Shown one piece after another: positions 52,056-60,184 of a DNA stretch of 64,000 bases. This stretch comes from CAYTSA01 sp964440345 (GTDB lineage: Bacteria; Desulfobacterota; Desulfovibrionia; Desulfovibrionales; Desulfovibrionaceae), in the NCBI GenBank assembly GCA_964440345.1, contig CAYTSA010000005.1, forward strand, positions 32,698 through 96,697. Reading direction: 5' to 3'. Within the stretch, counting starts at the first letter, position 1, and every line of letters starts with the position of its first letter. The notes under the pieces were generated by a model. The model was not told the DNA's origin. It worked only from the letters and a program-made list of their open reading frames with translations, and did not search any database. Both the position numbers and the translations under genes were made by a program.

Positions 52056-52361
52056 TTGCTAGAACGCCTGAGGCGATGTGTAACGGCGAAAAAGCTTGTT
52101 TGGAGGCTTCATGCTCTAGAAAGAATGGCCGAGAGAACCATCTCTCGTGAAGATGTTTATACAACCATCCTTCAAGGGGAATTAATTGAAGAATACGACA
52201 CGGCGCCATATCCTTCGTGTCTTGTACATGGAGTCTTAAAGTTCAGACATCTCCACATTGTTGCAGCGTATGACAACCAAAATGAAATAGGTTATATCAT
52301 CTCTGCTAATGAGCCTGACACAGACCATTTTTTGTCTGATAAAAGAACAAGGAGGACATGA
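52056..52361 (+). CDS. DUF4258 domain protein, predicted toxin of a toxin-antitoxin pair
   Basis: The protein of about 101 residues has the DUF4258 features RLHALERMAERTISREDVYTT (shortened here: LHALERMAERTIS), a GELIEEY stretch, and a C-terminal strand with VAAYDNQNEIGYIIS. DUF4258 proteins are related to RelE/MqsR-like toxins and are often paired with YgiT-type antitoxins. The pair organisation fits: the next gene overlaps by four bases and encodes such a protein. The start at a TTG (52056) is uncertain. Codon use is AT-richer than in livH and livM, a sign of transfer. Function as a toxin is inferred. Confidence 0.72.
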   Translation: MLERLRRCVTAKKLVWRLHALERMAERTISREDVYTTILQGELIEEYDTAPYPSCLVHGVLKFRHLHIVAAYDNQNEIGYIISANEPDTDHFLSDKRTRRT

Positions 52362-52597
52362 TTAAAATGACTTCCAAAGCTTGCCCGATTTGCTCCGGAT
52401 CAGTCCAACAGGGAACCACAACCTTTACTGCAGACTTGGGCCATGGCGTCGTAGTCGTGCGGCACGTCCCGGCGCGGGTGTGTTCCCTTTGTGGTGAGGC
52501 GTGGGTTGAAGAAGCGCAAGCCGCCCAACTGGAGACCATCGTCGAATCGACGCGCGACAACAAGCGGCAATTTGAAGTAATTGATCTGGCCGCCTAG
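52358..52597 (+). CDS. YgiT-type zinc finger protein, predicted antitoxin
   Basis: This 79-residue protein has two CxxC pairs, ACPICSG and VCSLCGEAW, that form the YgiT/MqsA-type zinc finger. The helix EEAQAAQLETIVES follows and would carry the DNA- or partner-binding part. There is no full HTH domain as in MqsA. It overlaps the DUF4258 gene by four bases, the usual arrangement of coupled toxin-antitoxin genes, though here the toxin-like gene comes first. livM begins 13 bases after its stop, so the pair is embedded in the transporter operon. Confidence 0.8.
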   Translation: MIKMTSKACPICSGSVQQGTTTFTADLGHGVVVVRHVPARVCSLCGEAWVEEAQAAQLETIVESTRDNKRQFEVIDLAA

Positions 52598-52610
52598 ACA
52601 CAAAGCACCT

Positions 52611-53831
52611 ATGACCACAAATCTGAAGACCATAAGCAAACGCTGGCTCCTGGCCATGGGCTGGTTCTATCTGCTCCTGTGGCCGTTTATGGGCGTGACC
52701 AAGGAAGGGCTGGAGTTTCTCCCCAGCCTGAAAGTGTGGGGAATCGTCATGTTGGGCTCCGGGATACTTCTGGGGCTTTGGGTGTTAAACCAGCGCAACC
52801 ATCTCAATTTCATCACCCGGCCAATAGACCGGGCGGCTTCCGCCGTCTCCGGCGCTGTGAACCGCGTGCCGCGCTGGCTGCTCTACCCTCTGCTGCTGGG
52901 CGCGCTGAGCACCCTGCCCTTGTATGGGGACCGCTATGTCATGGACGTGGCCATCAACGTGCTGGTCTACGTGTGTTTAGGCCTTGGCCTGAACATCGTC
53001 ATAGGCCTGTGCGGCCTGCTGGACCTGGGCTACATCGCCTTCTACGGCGTGGGCGCGTATACCTACGCCCTGCTCAGCGTATATTTCGGCTTGTCCTTCT
53101 GGATATGCTTGCCCATAGCCGCAGTGCTGGCCTCCATAGCTGGCTGCATTATCGGCTATCCCACCTTGCGCATGCGCGGGGACTACCTGGCCATCGTCAC
53201 TTTGGGGTTTGGCGAAATAGTACGCATCATCCTGAACAATTGGATGTCCCTGACCAACGGGCCCAACGGCGTGCTGGGCGTCAAGGCCCCGGGACTGTGG
53301 ATACCGGATTTCGCCATGGGACTCACCTTCGAACACATCTGGCTGAAAAAGCTGCCTTACCTCTATTTCATCATCCTGGCGCTGACAGTCTTTACCATTG
53401 TGGCGGTGTATCGGCTGAACTACTCGCGCATTGGCCGAGCCTGGGAAGCCATCCGCGAGGACGAAACTGCAGCAGAGCTCATGGGGGTGAACACCTTCAT
53501 GCTCAAGCTGATGGCTTACGCCATGGGCGCAGTGTTCGGCGGTCTGGCCGGCGCCTTTTTCGCAGCCCGGATGCGCTTTGTCAGCCCGGGGTCCTTCACG
53601 TTCATCGAATCGGCCATGGTGCTCTCCATGGTGGTGCTGGGGGGCATGGCGTCCATTCCCGGGGTCATCGTGGGCGCGCTGGCGCTCATTGCCCTGCCCG
53701 AAATTTTCCGGGAGTTTGAAAGCTACCGCATGCTGGCCTTTGGCGGGGCCATGGCGGCCATGATGGTCTTCCGGCCCAAGGGCATCATTCCGGCTGCGCG
53801 GCTTGGCGGCCGGTCGGAGGAGAGCCACTAA
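52611..53831 (+). CDS. livM: Branched-chain amino-acid ABC transporter permease LivM
   Basis: This 406-residue membrane protein has the LivM core from about residue 105 onwards (LNIVIGLCGLLDLGYIAFYGVGAYTYA, MRGDYLAIVTLGFGEIVRIIL) and the coupling motif SRIGRAWEAIREDETAAELMG near residue 275. About 100 residues of extra N-terminus with two hydrophobic segments precede it, as in other deltaproteobacterial LivM proteins. No strong ribosome-binding site precedes the ATG at 52611. Its stop codon overlaps the livF start by one base, leaving no place for livG. Confidence 0.93.
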   Translation: MTTNLKTISKRWLLAMGWFYLLLWPFMGVTKEGLEFLPSLKVWGIVMLGSGILLGLWVLNQRNHLNFITRPIDRAASAVSGAVNRVPRWLLYPLLLGALSTLPLYGDRYVMDVAINVLVYVCLGLGLNIVIGLCGLLDLGYIAFYGVGAYTYALLSVYFGLSFWICLPIAAVLASIAGCIIGYPTLRMRGDYLAIVTLGFGEIVRIILNNWMSLTNGPNGVLGVKAPGLWIPDFAMGLTFEHIWLKKLPYLYFIILALTVFTIVAVYRLNYSRIGRAWEAIREDETAAELMGVNTFMLKLMAYAMGAVFGGLAGAFFAARMRFVSPGSFTFIESAMVLSMVVLGGMASIPGVIVGALALIALPEIFREFESYRMLAFGGAMAAMMVFRPKGIIPAARLGGRSEESH

Positions 53832-54553
53832 TGAGCGCTTCTCCCATTCTGGAACTCAAGAACGTTTCCGCCGGCTACGGCAACATCCAGGCCATCAAAT
53901 CCATTTCGTTGCAGGTGTTTCCCGGTGAAATCGTGACCATCATCGGCGCCAACGGCGCGGGCAAGTCCACCACGCTGATGACCATCTGCGGCATTGTGAA
54001 ACCTACGGAAGGCGAAATCTACTTTCGGGAAAAAGCCATCCATCACACCCCGCCGGACAAGCTTCCTGCACAGGGATTGTGCCAGTCGCCGGAAGGCCGG
54101 CGCATCTTCCCGCGCCTGACTGTTCAGGAGAATCTGGACATGGGCGCGTTTTTCCGCTCGGACAAGGAAAACATTCACCGGGACCTGGAGTGGGTCTTCA
54201 CGTTGTTCCCGGTGCTGGGCGAGCGGCGCAAGCAGCAAGGCGGCACCCTTTCCGGCGGCGAGCAGCAAATGCTGGCCATTGGCCGGTCGCTCATGGGCCG
54301 TCCCAAGCTGCTGCTGTTGGACGAGCCGTCCATGGGCCTGGCGCCCCTGGTGGTGCAGCTCATCTTCGAGACCATCGCGGAGATCAACAAGTCCCAAGGC
54401 GTGACCATACTCCTGGTGGAGCAGAACGCCAACCTGGCCTTGCAGCTGGCCACGCGCGGCTATGTGCTGGAGACCGGAGCCATGGTCATGGAAGACAACG
54501 CCAAGGCCCTGCTGCACAATCCTGAGATCCGCAAGGCCTACCTGGGCGAATAA
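53831..54553 (+). CDS. livF: Branched-chain amino-acid ABC transporter ATP-binding protein LivF
   Basis: This 240-residue ABC ATPase has Walker A GANGAGKST near residue 38, signature LSGGEQQMLAIGR near 144, Walker B LLLLDEPSMGLAPL near 163 and the switch histidine region VTILLVEQNANLAL. The end (GYVLETGAMVMEDNAKALL, AYLGE) identifies it as LivF and not LivG. It follows livM with a one-base overlap (TAATG). The usual second ATPase gene, livG, and a substrate-binding protein gene are missing in this locus. The transporter could use LivF homodimers or a LivG encoded elsewhere. Confidence 0.93.
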   Translation: MSASPILELKNVSAGYGNIQAIKSISLQVFPGEIVTIIGANGAGKSTTLMTICGIVKPTEGEIYFREKAIHHTPPDKLPAQGLCQSPEGRRIFPRLTVQENLDMGAFFRSDKENIHRDLEWVFTLFPVLGERRKQQGGTLSGGEQQMLAIGRSLMGRPKLLLLDEPSMGLAPLVVQLIFETIAEINKSQGVTILLVEQNANLALQLATRGYVLETGAMVMEDNAKALLHNPEIRKAYLGE

Positions 54554-54555
54554 CT

Positions 54556-55449
54556 TCAGTTCAAGATATAGCGAACGGGGTCAGTCAATTTGCCGTTGAT
54601 ATAGACTTCGTAATGCAGATGCGAAGCTGTGGACCGACCTGTGGAGCCCACCCGGCCGATCAAGTCGCCACGATAGATTTTGTCGCCTTTCTTGGCTTCA
54701 ATTTTATGCAGGTGAGCGTACCGCGTGCGCAGGCCAAAGCCGTGGTCTATCTCCACGACCTTGCCGTAGGAGGAGAACGTCTCAGCACGCGCCACCACGC
54801 CGGAGGCCGGGGCGTAGACGGGCGTGCCTCTGGCTGCGCTTATGTCGATGCCTTTGTGAAATTCTCTCTGTCCGGTCAAAGGGGACGTGCGCTGGCCAAA
54901 ACCAGACGTGAAACGGCCGGAAGTGGGCCATATGGACGGAGTGTGGGCAAGCCGCTCCTTTTGGGACAGAATTTTGTCCATCAGTTCCTGCTGCGTTACT
55001 TCCTGCACCAGCACTTCGCGGCGCATCAAGGACAATTGTCTGTGCGTCACCCTGGCTAACTTTTTGAAATATGTACCGGGAAACGCGCCCTCTGGCCCTC
55101 CCATTGCCGCCTCGCCTACCTGTTCGGGCTGGGCGGCTTCCGGCTCCAGCATCATGGACAGCTTGCCTGTAAAGTCCCGGACCATGTCCAGCTCCCGCTG
55201 CATCAGGCGCACCTTCACGCCTGCTGCGTATATCCGCGCTTTTTGCCGCAACGCCAAGGCGTCGAAGCTGTGTTGCATTGATTGCATTTCCCAGACAGCG
55301 GCGTAGTGGTGCGCAAAAAAGACAAGACTTGCGGTCAACAAGCCGTACGTCAACAGCAATGCCGTGACCAGACCTCCCCGGCTTGCAAACCGCGCCCTCG
55401 GGACTCCTGTAGCGTCCAGGAGCATAACGACGTATCGCTTTTGAAACAT
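54556..55449 (-). CDS. M23 family metallopeptidase, membrane-anchored
   Basis: This 297-residue protein has an N-terminal membrane helix (about residues 27-46), a coiled-coil region to about residue 160, and a C-terminal M23 peptidase domain. The zinc ligands are visible in HKGIDIS and HLHYEV, and GFGLRTRYAHLHKIE is also typical. Such proteins cut or sense peptidoglycan at division or elongation sites; all catalytic residues appear present. It converges with livF, with two bases between the stops. A set of hairpins lies in the gap to gpmA on the other side. Confidence 0.92.
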   Translation of the reverse strand: MFQKRYVVMLLDATGVPRARFASRGGLVTALLLTYGLLTASLVFFAHHYAAVWEMQSMQHSFDALALRQKARIYAAGVKVRLMQRELDMVRDFTGKLSMMLEPEAAQPEQVGEAAMGGPEGAFPGTYFKKLARVTHRQLSLMRREVLVQEVTQQELMDKILSQKERLAHTPSIWPTSGRFTSGFGQRTSPLTGQREFHKGIDISAARGTPVYAPASGVVARAETFSSYGKVVEIDHGFGLRTRYAHLHKIEAKKGDKIYRGDLIGRVGSTGRSTASHLHYEVYINGKLTDPVRYILN

Positions 55450-55528
55450 GTTGGTAAGGCATGCGCCGCATGCAGGTTTGTTCTCGCGCCAAGCGCTTGA
55501 AACGTCTGCAACTGTTCCAGGCTAGTTA

Positions 55529-55620
55529 GAGCATTTTAACATTGAAAATGTTTAGATGCTCTTATGCATTTTCCTGAAACAATTGAAAATTGTTTCAGGA
55601 GCAAGCGTTATCTTAACGCT
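55529..55620. repeat. Three successive hairpins behind gpmA
   Basis: GAGCATTTTAACATT-GAA-AATGTTTAGATGCTC (55529-55561) is imperfect. TCCTGAAACAATT-GAA-AATTGTTTCAGGA (55572-55600) is perfect with 13 base pairs. AGCGTTA-TCT-TAACGCT (55604-55620) reaches into the gpmA stop. The first two share a GAA loop. They may act as a terminator for gpmA on the minus strand and are probably of repeat origin. Confidence 0.7.
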
Positions 55621-56374
55621 ATAATCCGCTGGCGCCCGCTTGTTCCGCCACCGCCTTGGCTCTGGCGGCTATTTCCTGTGCGTCGCCCAAATAGTAGCTT
55701 TTTACTGGTTGCAGTTTTGCGTCAAGTTCGTAAACAAGCGGCGCCCCGGTGGGGATGTTCAGGCCGGTTATGGTCTCATCGTCCATGCTGTCCAGGTGCT
55801 TCACCAGCGCCCGCAGGCTGTTGCCGTGCGCTGTAATAAGCACCCGCTTGCCAGAGGTGATGGACGGAACAATCTCCTGCTCCCAATAGGGCAACACCCG
55901 GTCAATGGTCAGCTTCAGGCTCTCGGCCAGGGGCAGCTCGTCTTTGGGAACGCCGTCGTAGCGCCTATCATGGGAAGGGAGCCGCGGGTCGTCCGCTGTC
56001 AGCTCCGGAGGAGGAACGTCAAAGGACCGCCGCCAGGCGAAAACCTGGTCCTCGCCGTACTTTTCGGTGGTTTCGGCCTTGTTCAACCCCTGAAGCGCCC
56101 CGTAATGCCGCTCGTTCAGCCGCCAGGACTTATGGACGGGCAGCCAGTCTTGATCCAACACGTCCAGGACAATGTTCAGGGTTTTCACGGCGCGTTTAAG
56201 CACTGAGGTGTAGCACAGGTCAAACGCAAAGCCGTTCTTCCGCAGTTCCTCAGCGCCGGCGCGGGCTTCTTCTTCGCCGGCGGGAGTCAGGTCTACGTCT
56301 GTCCAGCCCGTGAACCGGTTGTCCAGATTCCATTGGCTCTGACCGTGCCGCAACAGCACCAGGGTGTAGCTCAT
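55619..56374 (-). CDS. gpmA: 2,3-bisphosphoglycerate-dependent phosphoglycerate mutase
   Basis: This 251-residue protein is a complete cofactor-dependent phosphoglycerate mutase. [10 protein letters not shown] (the phosphohistidine is residue 10), [20 protein letters not shown] near 95, [10 protein letters not shown] and [18 protein letters not shown] near 180 are all present. It interconverts 3- and 2-phosphoglycerate in glycolysis and gluconeogenesis. Its start overlaps the stop of the TPR gene by four bases, so both are translated from one message. The stop is TAG and lies in the last of three hairpins. Confidence 0.97.
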   Translation of the reverse strand: MSYTLVLLRHGQSQWNLDNRFTGWTDVDLTPAGEEEARAGAEELRKNGFAFDLCYTSVLKRAVKTLNIVLDVLDQDWLPVHKSWRLNERHYGALQGLNKAETTEKYGEDQVFAWRRSFDVPPPELTADDPRLPSHDRRYDGVPKDELPLAESLKLTIDRVLPYWEQEIVPSITSGKRVLITAHGNSLRALVKHLDSMDDETITGLNIPTGAPLVYELDAKLQPVKSYYLGDAQEIAARAKAVAEQAGASGL

Positions 56375-56994
56375 GACGAGTTCTCCATGTTTTTACGCAG
56401 TTCGTCCACCAGAACCCGCACCGGGGTCCCGGAAGGCGAAGAGGCGTTCGGGTCCAACTCCAACAATTCCTCCCACACAGCCACAGCCCCGGCCGGGTCC
56501 TCAAGATCGTGCATCAGCACGATTCCCGCGTTGAAACGGGATATTTCATGCTCCGGGTCCAGCTTGATAGCCTTGCGAAAAACTTCTATGCTTTTTTTCG
56601 GCTGCCCCGCCCGGCGATACATCACGCCCAGATCGGTCAGCACGTGCGCATCGCCCGGCGCCAGGGCCAGAGATTGCTCATAGGCCTGGATGGCCTTTTC
56701 CGGCATGTTTGCGTCAAAGTACCCGTGTCCCAGCTGAGTCCACGCTTCGGCGTCTCCCGGCCGCTCGGCTACCTGCTGTTCCAGCTGCAGCAACTGGTTC
56801 TGGTCCGGACTGGAGGTTTGCTGAGGGGGCGCAGGGGCAGGCTCCTGGCTGGCGGTCATGGACTGAGTCGGGCCAGCCGTCTCATACAGCGTGGCAAACA
56901 CCGTGCCCAGGTAAAACCCGGCCAGAGCCGCCACGGTTACGCCTATGGCAAAAAATGTCGTACTCACGCCCTTGGGCGCCGAGTCCTCGCTCAT
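56371..56994 (-). CDS. Membrane-anchored TPR protein
   Basis: This 207-residue protein has one membrane helix at about residues 13-35 ([24 protein letters not shown]), a Pro/Gln-rich linker and about three tetratricopeptide repeats ([40 protein letters not shown] and the following pair). TPRs hold protein partners; this one probably faces the cytoplasm or periplasm depending on topology. It overlaps gpmA. No specific role can be assigned. Confidence 0.85.
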   Translation of the reverse strand: MSEDSAPKGVSTTFFAIGVTVAALAGFYLGTVFATLYETAGPTQSMTASQEPAPAPPQQTSSPDQNQLLQLEQQVAERPGDAEAWTQLGHGYFDANMPEKAIQAYEQSLALAPGDAHVLTDLGVMYRRAGQPKKSIEVFRKAIKLDPEHEISRFNAGIVLMHDLEDPAGAVAVWEELLELDPNASSPSGTPVRVLVDELRKNMENSS

Positions 56995-57036
56995 ATGTTG
57001 GCTCCTTTGATTCAGAAGGAAATTGCAGGAGACGCC

Positions 57037-57216
57037 CTACACCCGCACGTTGGCGACAGTGCCGCGGACAGTGTAGGCTGTGCGTTCCGGATATACCCGG
57101 ATAGTGACCGTCAGCTCCCGGGAAATATCATTGTCCCTGCTGCCCGGCTTGAACGCAAAATTGGTATTGTCGTGCGTTACCAAACCTTTAGAGCCGGCAA
57201 TGGATATATAGCCCAT
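57037..57216 (-). CDS. Small protein of unknown function, 59 residues
   Basis: The product starts MGYISIAGSKGLVTHDNTNF and has strand-rich composition (SRELTVTIRVYPERTAYTVR). I recognise no family. The ATG at 57216 has GGAGG at good spacing, which supports the gene, while the frame upstream has no such signal. It lies 42 bases upstream of the TPR gene on the same strand and may share its transcript. There are no cysteines and no membrane segment. Confidence 0.65.
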   Translation of the reverse strand: MGYISIAGSKGLVTHDNTNFAFKPGSRDNDISRELTVTIRVYPERTAYTVRGTVANVRV

Positions 57217-57369
57217 ACACCCTCCTTGTTCCTGTATACACAGAAACAACGGCTGAAACAAGCGTTGCCGCTCACCCCAAATCCACCGCCTGACAACGCA
57301 GGCCAGGTAACCCGGCTACAGGTCAGGGAAAAGTTGCTCAGATCAATACACGCACGGTACGTTACGTCA

Positions 57370-57417
57370 ATGTTCGCGGTAGGGGCCGCTCGAAAGAGCG
57401 GTTCCTACCGCGAACAT
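57370..57417. repeat. 22-base hairpin with GAAA tetraloop
   Basis: The left arm 57370-57391 pairs with 57396-57417 around GAAA. Only two positions differ from a perfect inverted repeat, and both become G-U pairs in a plus-strand transcript, while on the minus strand they are C-A mismatches. No T-tract follows. It lies behind the activase gene at 57439. Confidence 0.8.
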
Positions 57418-57438
57418 ACACCAATACGTCATACTGTA

Positions 57439-58992
57439 CTATCCTAGCCAATCAAACGTCATGCTGGCGATAAAACGCTTGTCAAACCCGGCCTCGCTGG
57501 CCAGGTTCACGGCGGCAATCTTGGGGACAAGCTGTTCTATCCACTCCCGGGCCTCCTGGTTCTGCAGCAACAACGTTGCGCCTTCCAGTGAGGTGTTTCC
57601 TGTGGAGACTACCCTGCTGGCAAGGACCGGGGGCACAAAGCCCAGCTCAATCAACTCCTGCACAGGCAAATGCTCGCCCAGAGCGCCGGACAAGCACATA
57701 GCCGACAACTCCCCCGCCTGTACGCCGGCTGTCTCCAGCACCCGAGCCAAGGCAAGGGCGAAAGCGGCTTTTACCTGCAGCACCTGCTCCACGTCTCTGG
57801 GCAACAGAGCCAAACCGTGCCCCAGGTCAAGCCGCAATTTTCCGTCTACCTCCTTGAAGCGTCTGGCGACTATGCGCCCCAGGGGCAGTTCCGGCTGCAG
57901 CTCAAAACCTCCGCGGCCATTCATGGCGCCACAACGCCGCAACGCAGCCAGCAGGGAAACATAGCCGGTTCCGGACACAGCCTTTGGCTGTCCGCCAGAA
58001 GGGGTGCGGGCCTGCAGCCCGTTGGGCGTTAATTCAAACGCCACAGCTGTATCAGAGCCGGCAACGCCGCCGTAAGTCATGCCTACGCCCTCCAGGGCCG
58101 GGCCCATAGCCACGCTGGCGGCTACGTACTCATCCGGAGCGGCGGCTAGCACTATCTCCCCGTTGGTGCCAAGGTCCGCCAACACATAGGGATACGCAGG
58201 CTGTCCAAAACTCCAATGCAACCAGGCAAGACCAGCGCTTACGTCCCCGCCCACGAACGGAGCGATGAAAGGAGGCGCGTACACTCGCCCCAGCCCTGGC
58301 GCGTCCTCCCACCCGCCGCCGCAATACTCCAGTCGATAAGGAGCCGCGGCCAAGCCGGATACATCCTTGCCAAGCAACAACAGCGTCATGGCCGGATTCG
58401 CCGCTACGCACGCAGCCCCTATCTTGCCTTGTGCAAAGCCTTGCAGGGCAACCAGCCTGTCAGCGACAAGACGCTGCAACTGGCGCGCTTTTGCTGGAAT
58501 ACTTGCATAGGCAAGTCTGGACATGATTTCCGCTCCGGCCCCTAACTGCGGATTGAGTTCTTTGCCCTGCATAGAAACGCCTTCCTCAGATGAAAACAAT
58601 CGCCAGCTCATGCTCGTAGTTCCCAAGTCTACAGCAAGCAGCTGGCGGCCGGCCGGCGCAGTGAACACCTCCCGGCGGCGCTGTTCACGCAGCGGCAGCT
58701 CTATGCGCACGCCAGGAGCAGCTTTGCGGCGGCAGCCCAGCCGCCAGCCAGCGTCAATTTCCTGGCGGCTCAGCCTGTCCTGCTCGGCCTCGTCAGGCGG
58801 CGGCGGAGTATCCACATAGCGCAGTCTGCAGGCTCCGCAACGGCCTAATCCGGAACACAATGCTGGTGAAGGAAACAGGCCAGACAGATATACGGCCTGG
58901 GCAAGGGTCTCGCCTTCAGAAAATAAAATGCCGGTCTCTTTCCCGGAATCGTCCACAACCAATAGACTTTGTTTACTATATGAATCAGACAT
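57439..58992 (-). CDS. Corrinoid protein reductive activase-like protein (2Fe-2S + ASKHA)
   Basis: This 517-residue protein has an N-terminal 2Fe-2S domain (CSGLGRCGACRLRY near residue 47, with a fourth cysteine in RLGCRRK near 84) and a C-terminal ASKHA-type ATPase domain (LAVDLGTTSMSWRLF near 122, LADLGTNGEIVL near 275). This is the architecture of RACo/RamA proteins, which use ATP to reactivate Co(II)-corrinoid proteins of methyl-transfer systems by reduction to Co(I). No corrinoid protein or methyltransferase gene lies in the window. The ATG at 58992 (MSDSYS) is chosen; an ATG at 59028 is possible. Confidence 0.85.
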   Translation of the reverse strand: MSDSYSKQSLLVVDDSGKETGILFSEGETLAQAVYLSGLFPSPALCSGLGRCGACRLRYVDTPPPPDEAEQDRLSRQEIDAGWRLGCRRKAAPGVRIELPLREQRRREVFTAPAGRQLLAVDLGTTSMSWRLFSSEEGVSMQGKELNPQLGAGAEIMSRLAYASIPAKARQLQRLVADRLVALQGFAQGKIGAACVAANPAMTLLLLGKDVSGLAAAPYRLEYCGGGWEDAPGLGRVYAPPFIAPFVGGDVSAGLAWLHWSFGQPAYPYVLADLGTNGEIVLAAAPDEYVAASVAMGPALEGVGMTYGGVAGSDTAVAFELTPNGLQARTPSGGQPKAVSGTGYVSLLAALRRCGAMNGRGGFELQPELPLGRIVARRFKEVDGKLRLDLGHGLALLPRDVEQVLQVKAAFALALARVLETAGVQAGELSAMCLSGALGEHLPVQELIELGFVPPVLASRVVSTGNTSLEGATLLLQNQEAREWIEQLVPKIAAVNLASEAGFDKRFIASMTFDWLG

Positions 58993-59101
58993 ATGTTGGG
59001 CTCGCCTGTGTTTGGGGCTTTTCTGCATCGCCGCCCTTATCACACGTGTATCAATACTATCAGACGGCTGCCAGAAAAATGCAGCCGCATGGCGGGTAAC
59101 G

Positions 59102-59132
59102 TTCAGACGCGTAATGTTTCAGACGCGTAATG
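59102..59132 (+). promoter_or_regulatory. Tandem 15-base direct repeats next to a promoter
   Basis: TTCAGACGCGTAATG occurs at 59102-59116 and again at 59118-59132, six bases upstream of the -35 box. Identical spaced repeats in this position suggest cooperative activator or repressor binding. Confidence 0.55.
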
Positions 59133-59137
59133 TTCAT

Positions 59138-59166
59138 TTGACCGCTTGCATGAATATTGCTATTAT
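59138..59166 (+). promoter_or_regulatory. Sigma70-like promoter of the IPTL-CTERM protein gene
   Basis: TTGACC (59138-59143) and TATTAT (59161-59166) each match the consensus at five of six positions, with an optimal 17-base spacer. Transcription would start near 59173, leaving about 50 bases of leader. Confidence 0.75.
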
Positions 59167-59223
59167 TTAATGTAACATTAAATTTTTTCTTTTTCTATGA
59201 GCATACTACGGGGGTATCCCGCC

Positions 59224-60177
59224 ATGCGTTCCCTGGTTTTCTTTGTATTCTGCATGTCCCTTGTTCTTTCTGCTGGGAATGTTTTTGCCGCTGTCTTCAC
59301 GCGCACCAGTCAAGCTGATCGCGACGGGTACGTCTCGAATTCCGGTTCGGTTTTCGAATCTGAAAACGCCATCAAAATTGGCGACCAGGGGGCTGGCGGC
59401 GTCTTTGGCTTTGTCAGTTTCAGCATTTTGGATATTCCCGCCCAAGCCACCGTGAACTCCGCGATACTTCGTTTGTATCAGTATAATTTTAGCGGAGATC
59501 CTTATAATAAACTTGGCAATCTGAAAATTGAACACTTGGTATATGGCGCCTCTCTGGATTCCAGCGACTATAGTCTCGAGGCCCTCAACGCCACAGTGGG
59601 CGTGATTTCCACTAACAGCACTGTGGGTTGGAAAAACCTGGACGTGACAGACCAAGTCCAGGAGGACCTGGCCAACGCCAGAGCGCGGTCACAGTTCCGT
59701 GTTCGCTTTGTTGACGCCCAGTTCACGGGCGAAGGGAACAACTGGATATACGTAAGCGCAGCAGAAGGCGGCAATCCAGCACAACTTGTGATCGACTTCA
59801 ACTACGCCCTGCTCACCGTCGCAGTTGACGGCAACGGCTCTGGCTCTGTCACCAGCAGCAACGGAGACATCAAATGCGGCTCGGACTGCACAGAGCTTTA
59901 CCAGACCAGCAGCAACACCACCATGGTGTTGACCGCCACTCCCAGCGACAACGACGAATTCGCCGGCTGGACTGTGGTGGGGGAAACCAACTCCAGCACC
60001 TCGTCAAACTCTTCCAACCACAGCATCATCATACATTTTGACAGCGACGCCAACGTAACAGCCACATTTTACTATGTGGAGGGCATTCCCACGCTGCAAG
60101 ACCTTGGCCTGGCGGTAATGCTTGCCGTTTTGGCTGGGGCCATGGTATGGACGGTGCGCCGGCACGGAGCAGTATAG
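59224..60177 (+). CDS. Secreted beta-sandwich protein with IPTL-CTERM sorting signal
   Basis: The 317-residue protein has a signal peptide (residues 1-22, ending AGNVFA). A DNRLRE/CBM96-like beta-sandwich domain follows (about 25-198: ENAIKIGDQG, SFSILDIPAQATVNSAILRL, NLDVTDQVQEDL). Next is a repeat-type module (about 205-270, VAVDGNGSGSV to FAGWTVV). It ends with the sorting tail GIPTLQDLGLAVMLAVLAG and a final basic RRHGAV. The IPTL tail marks substrates of an exosortase-type protease that anchors proteins at the surface. The ATG at 59224 has GGGGG upstream and lies before the hydrophobic core; an ATG at 59197 is less likely. Confidence 0.83.
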   Translation: MRSLVFFVFCMSLVLSAGNVFAAVFTRTSQADRDGYVSNSGSVFESENAIKIGDQGAGGVFGFVSFSILDIPAQATVNSAILRLYQYNFSGDPYNKLGNLKIEHLVYGASLDSSDYSLEALNATVGVISTNSTVGWKNLDVTDQVQEDLANARARSQFRVRFVDAQFTGEGNNWIYVSAAEGGNPAQLVIDFNYALLTVAVDGNGSGSVTSSNGDIKCGSDCTELYQTSSNTTMVLTATPSDNDEFAGWTVVGETNSSTSSNSSNHSIIIHFDSDANVTATFYYVEGIPTLQDLGLAVMLAVLAGAMVWTVRRHGAV

Positions 60178-60184
60178 CTGCTTG

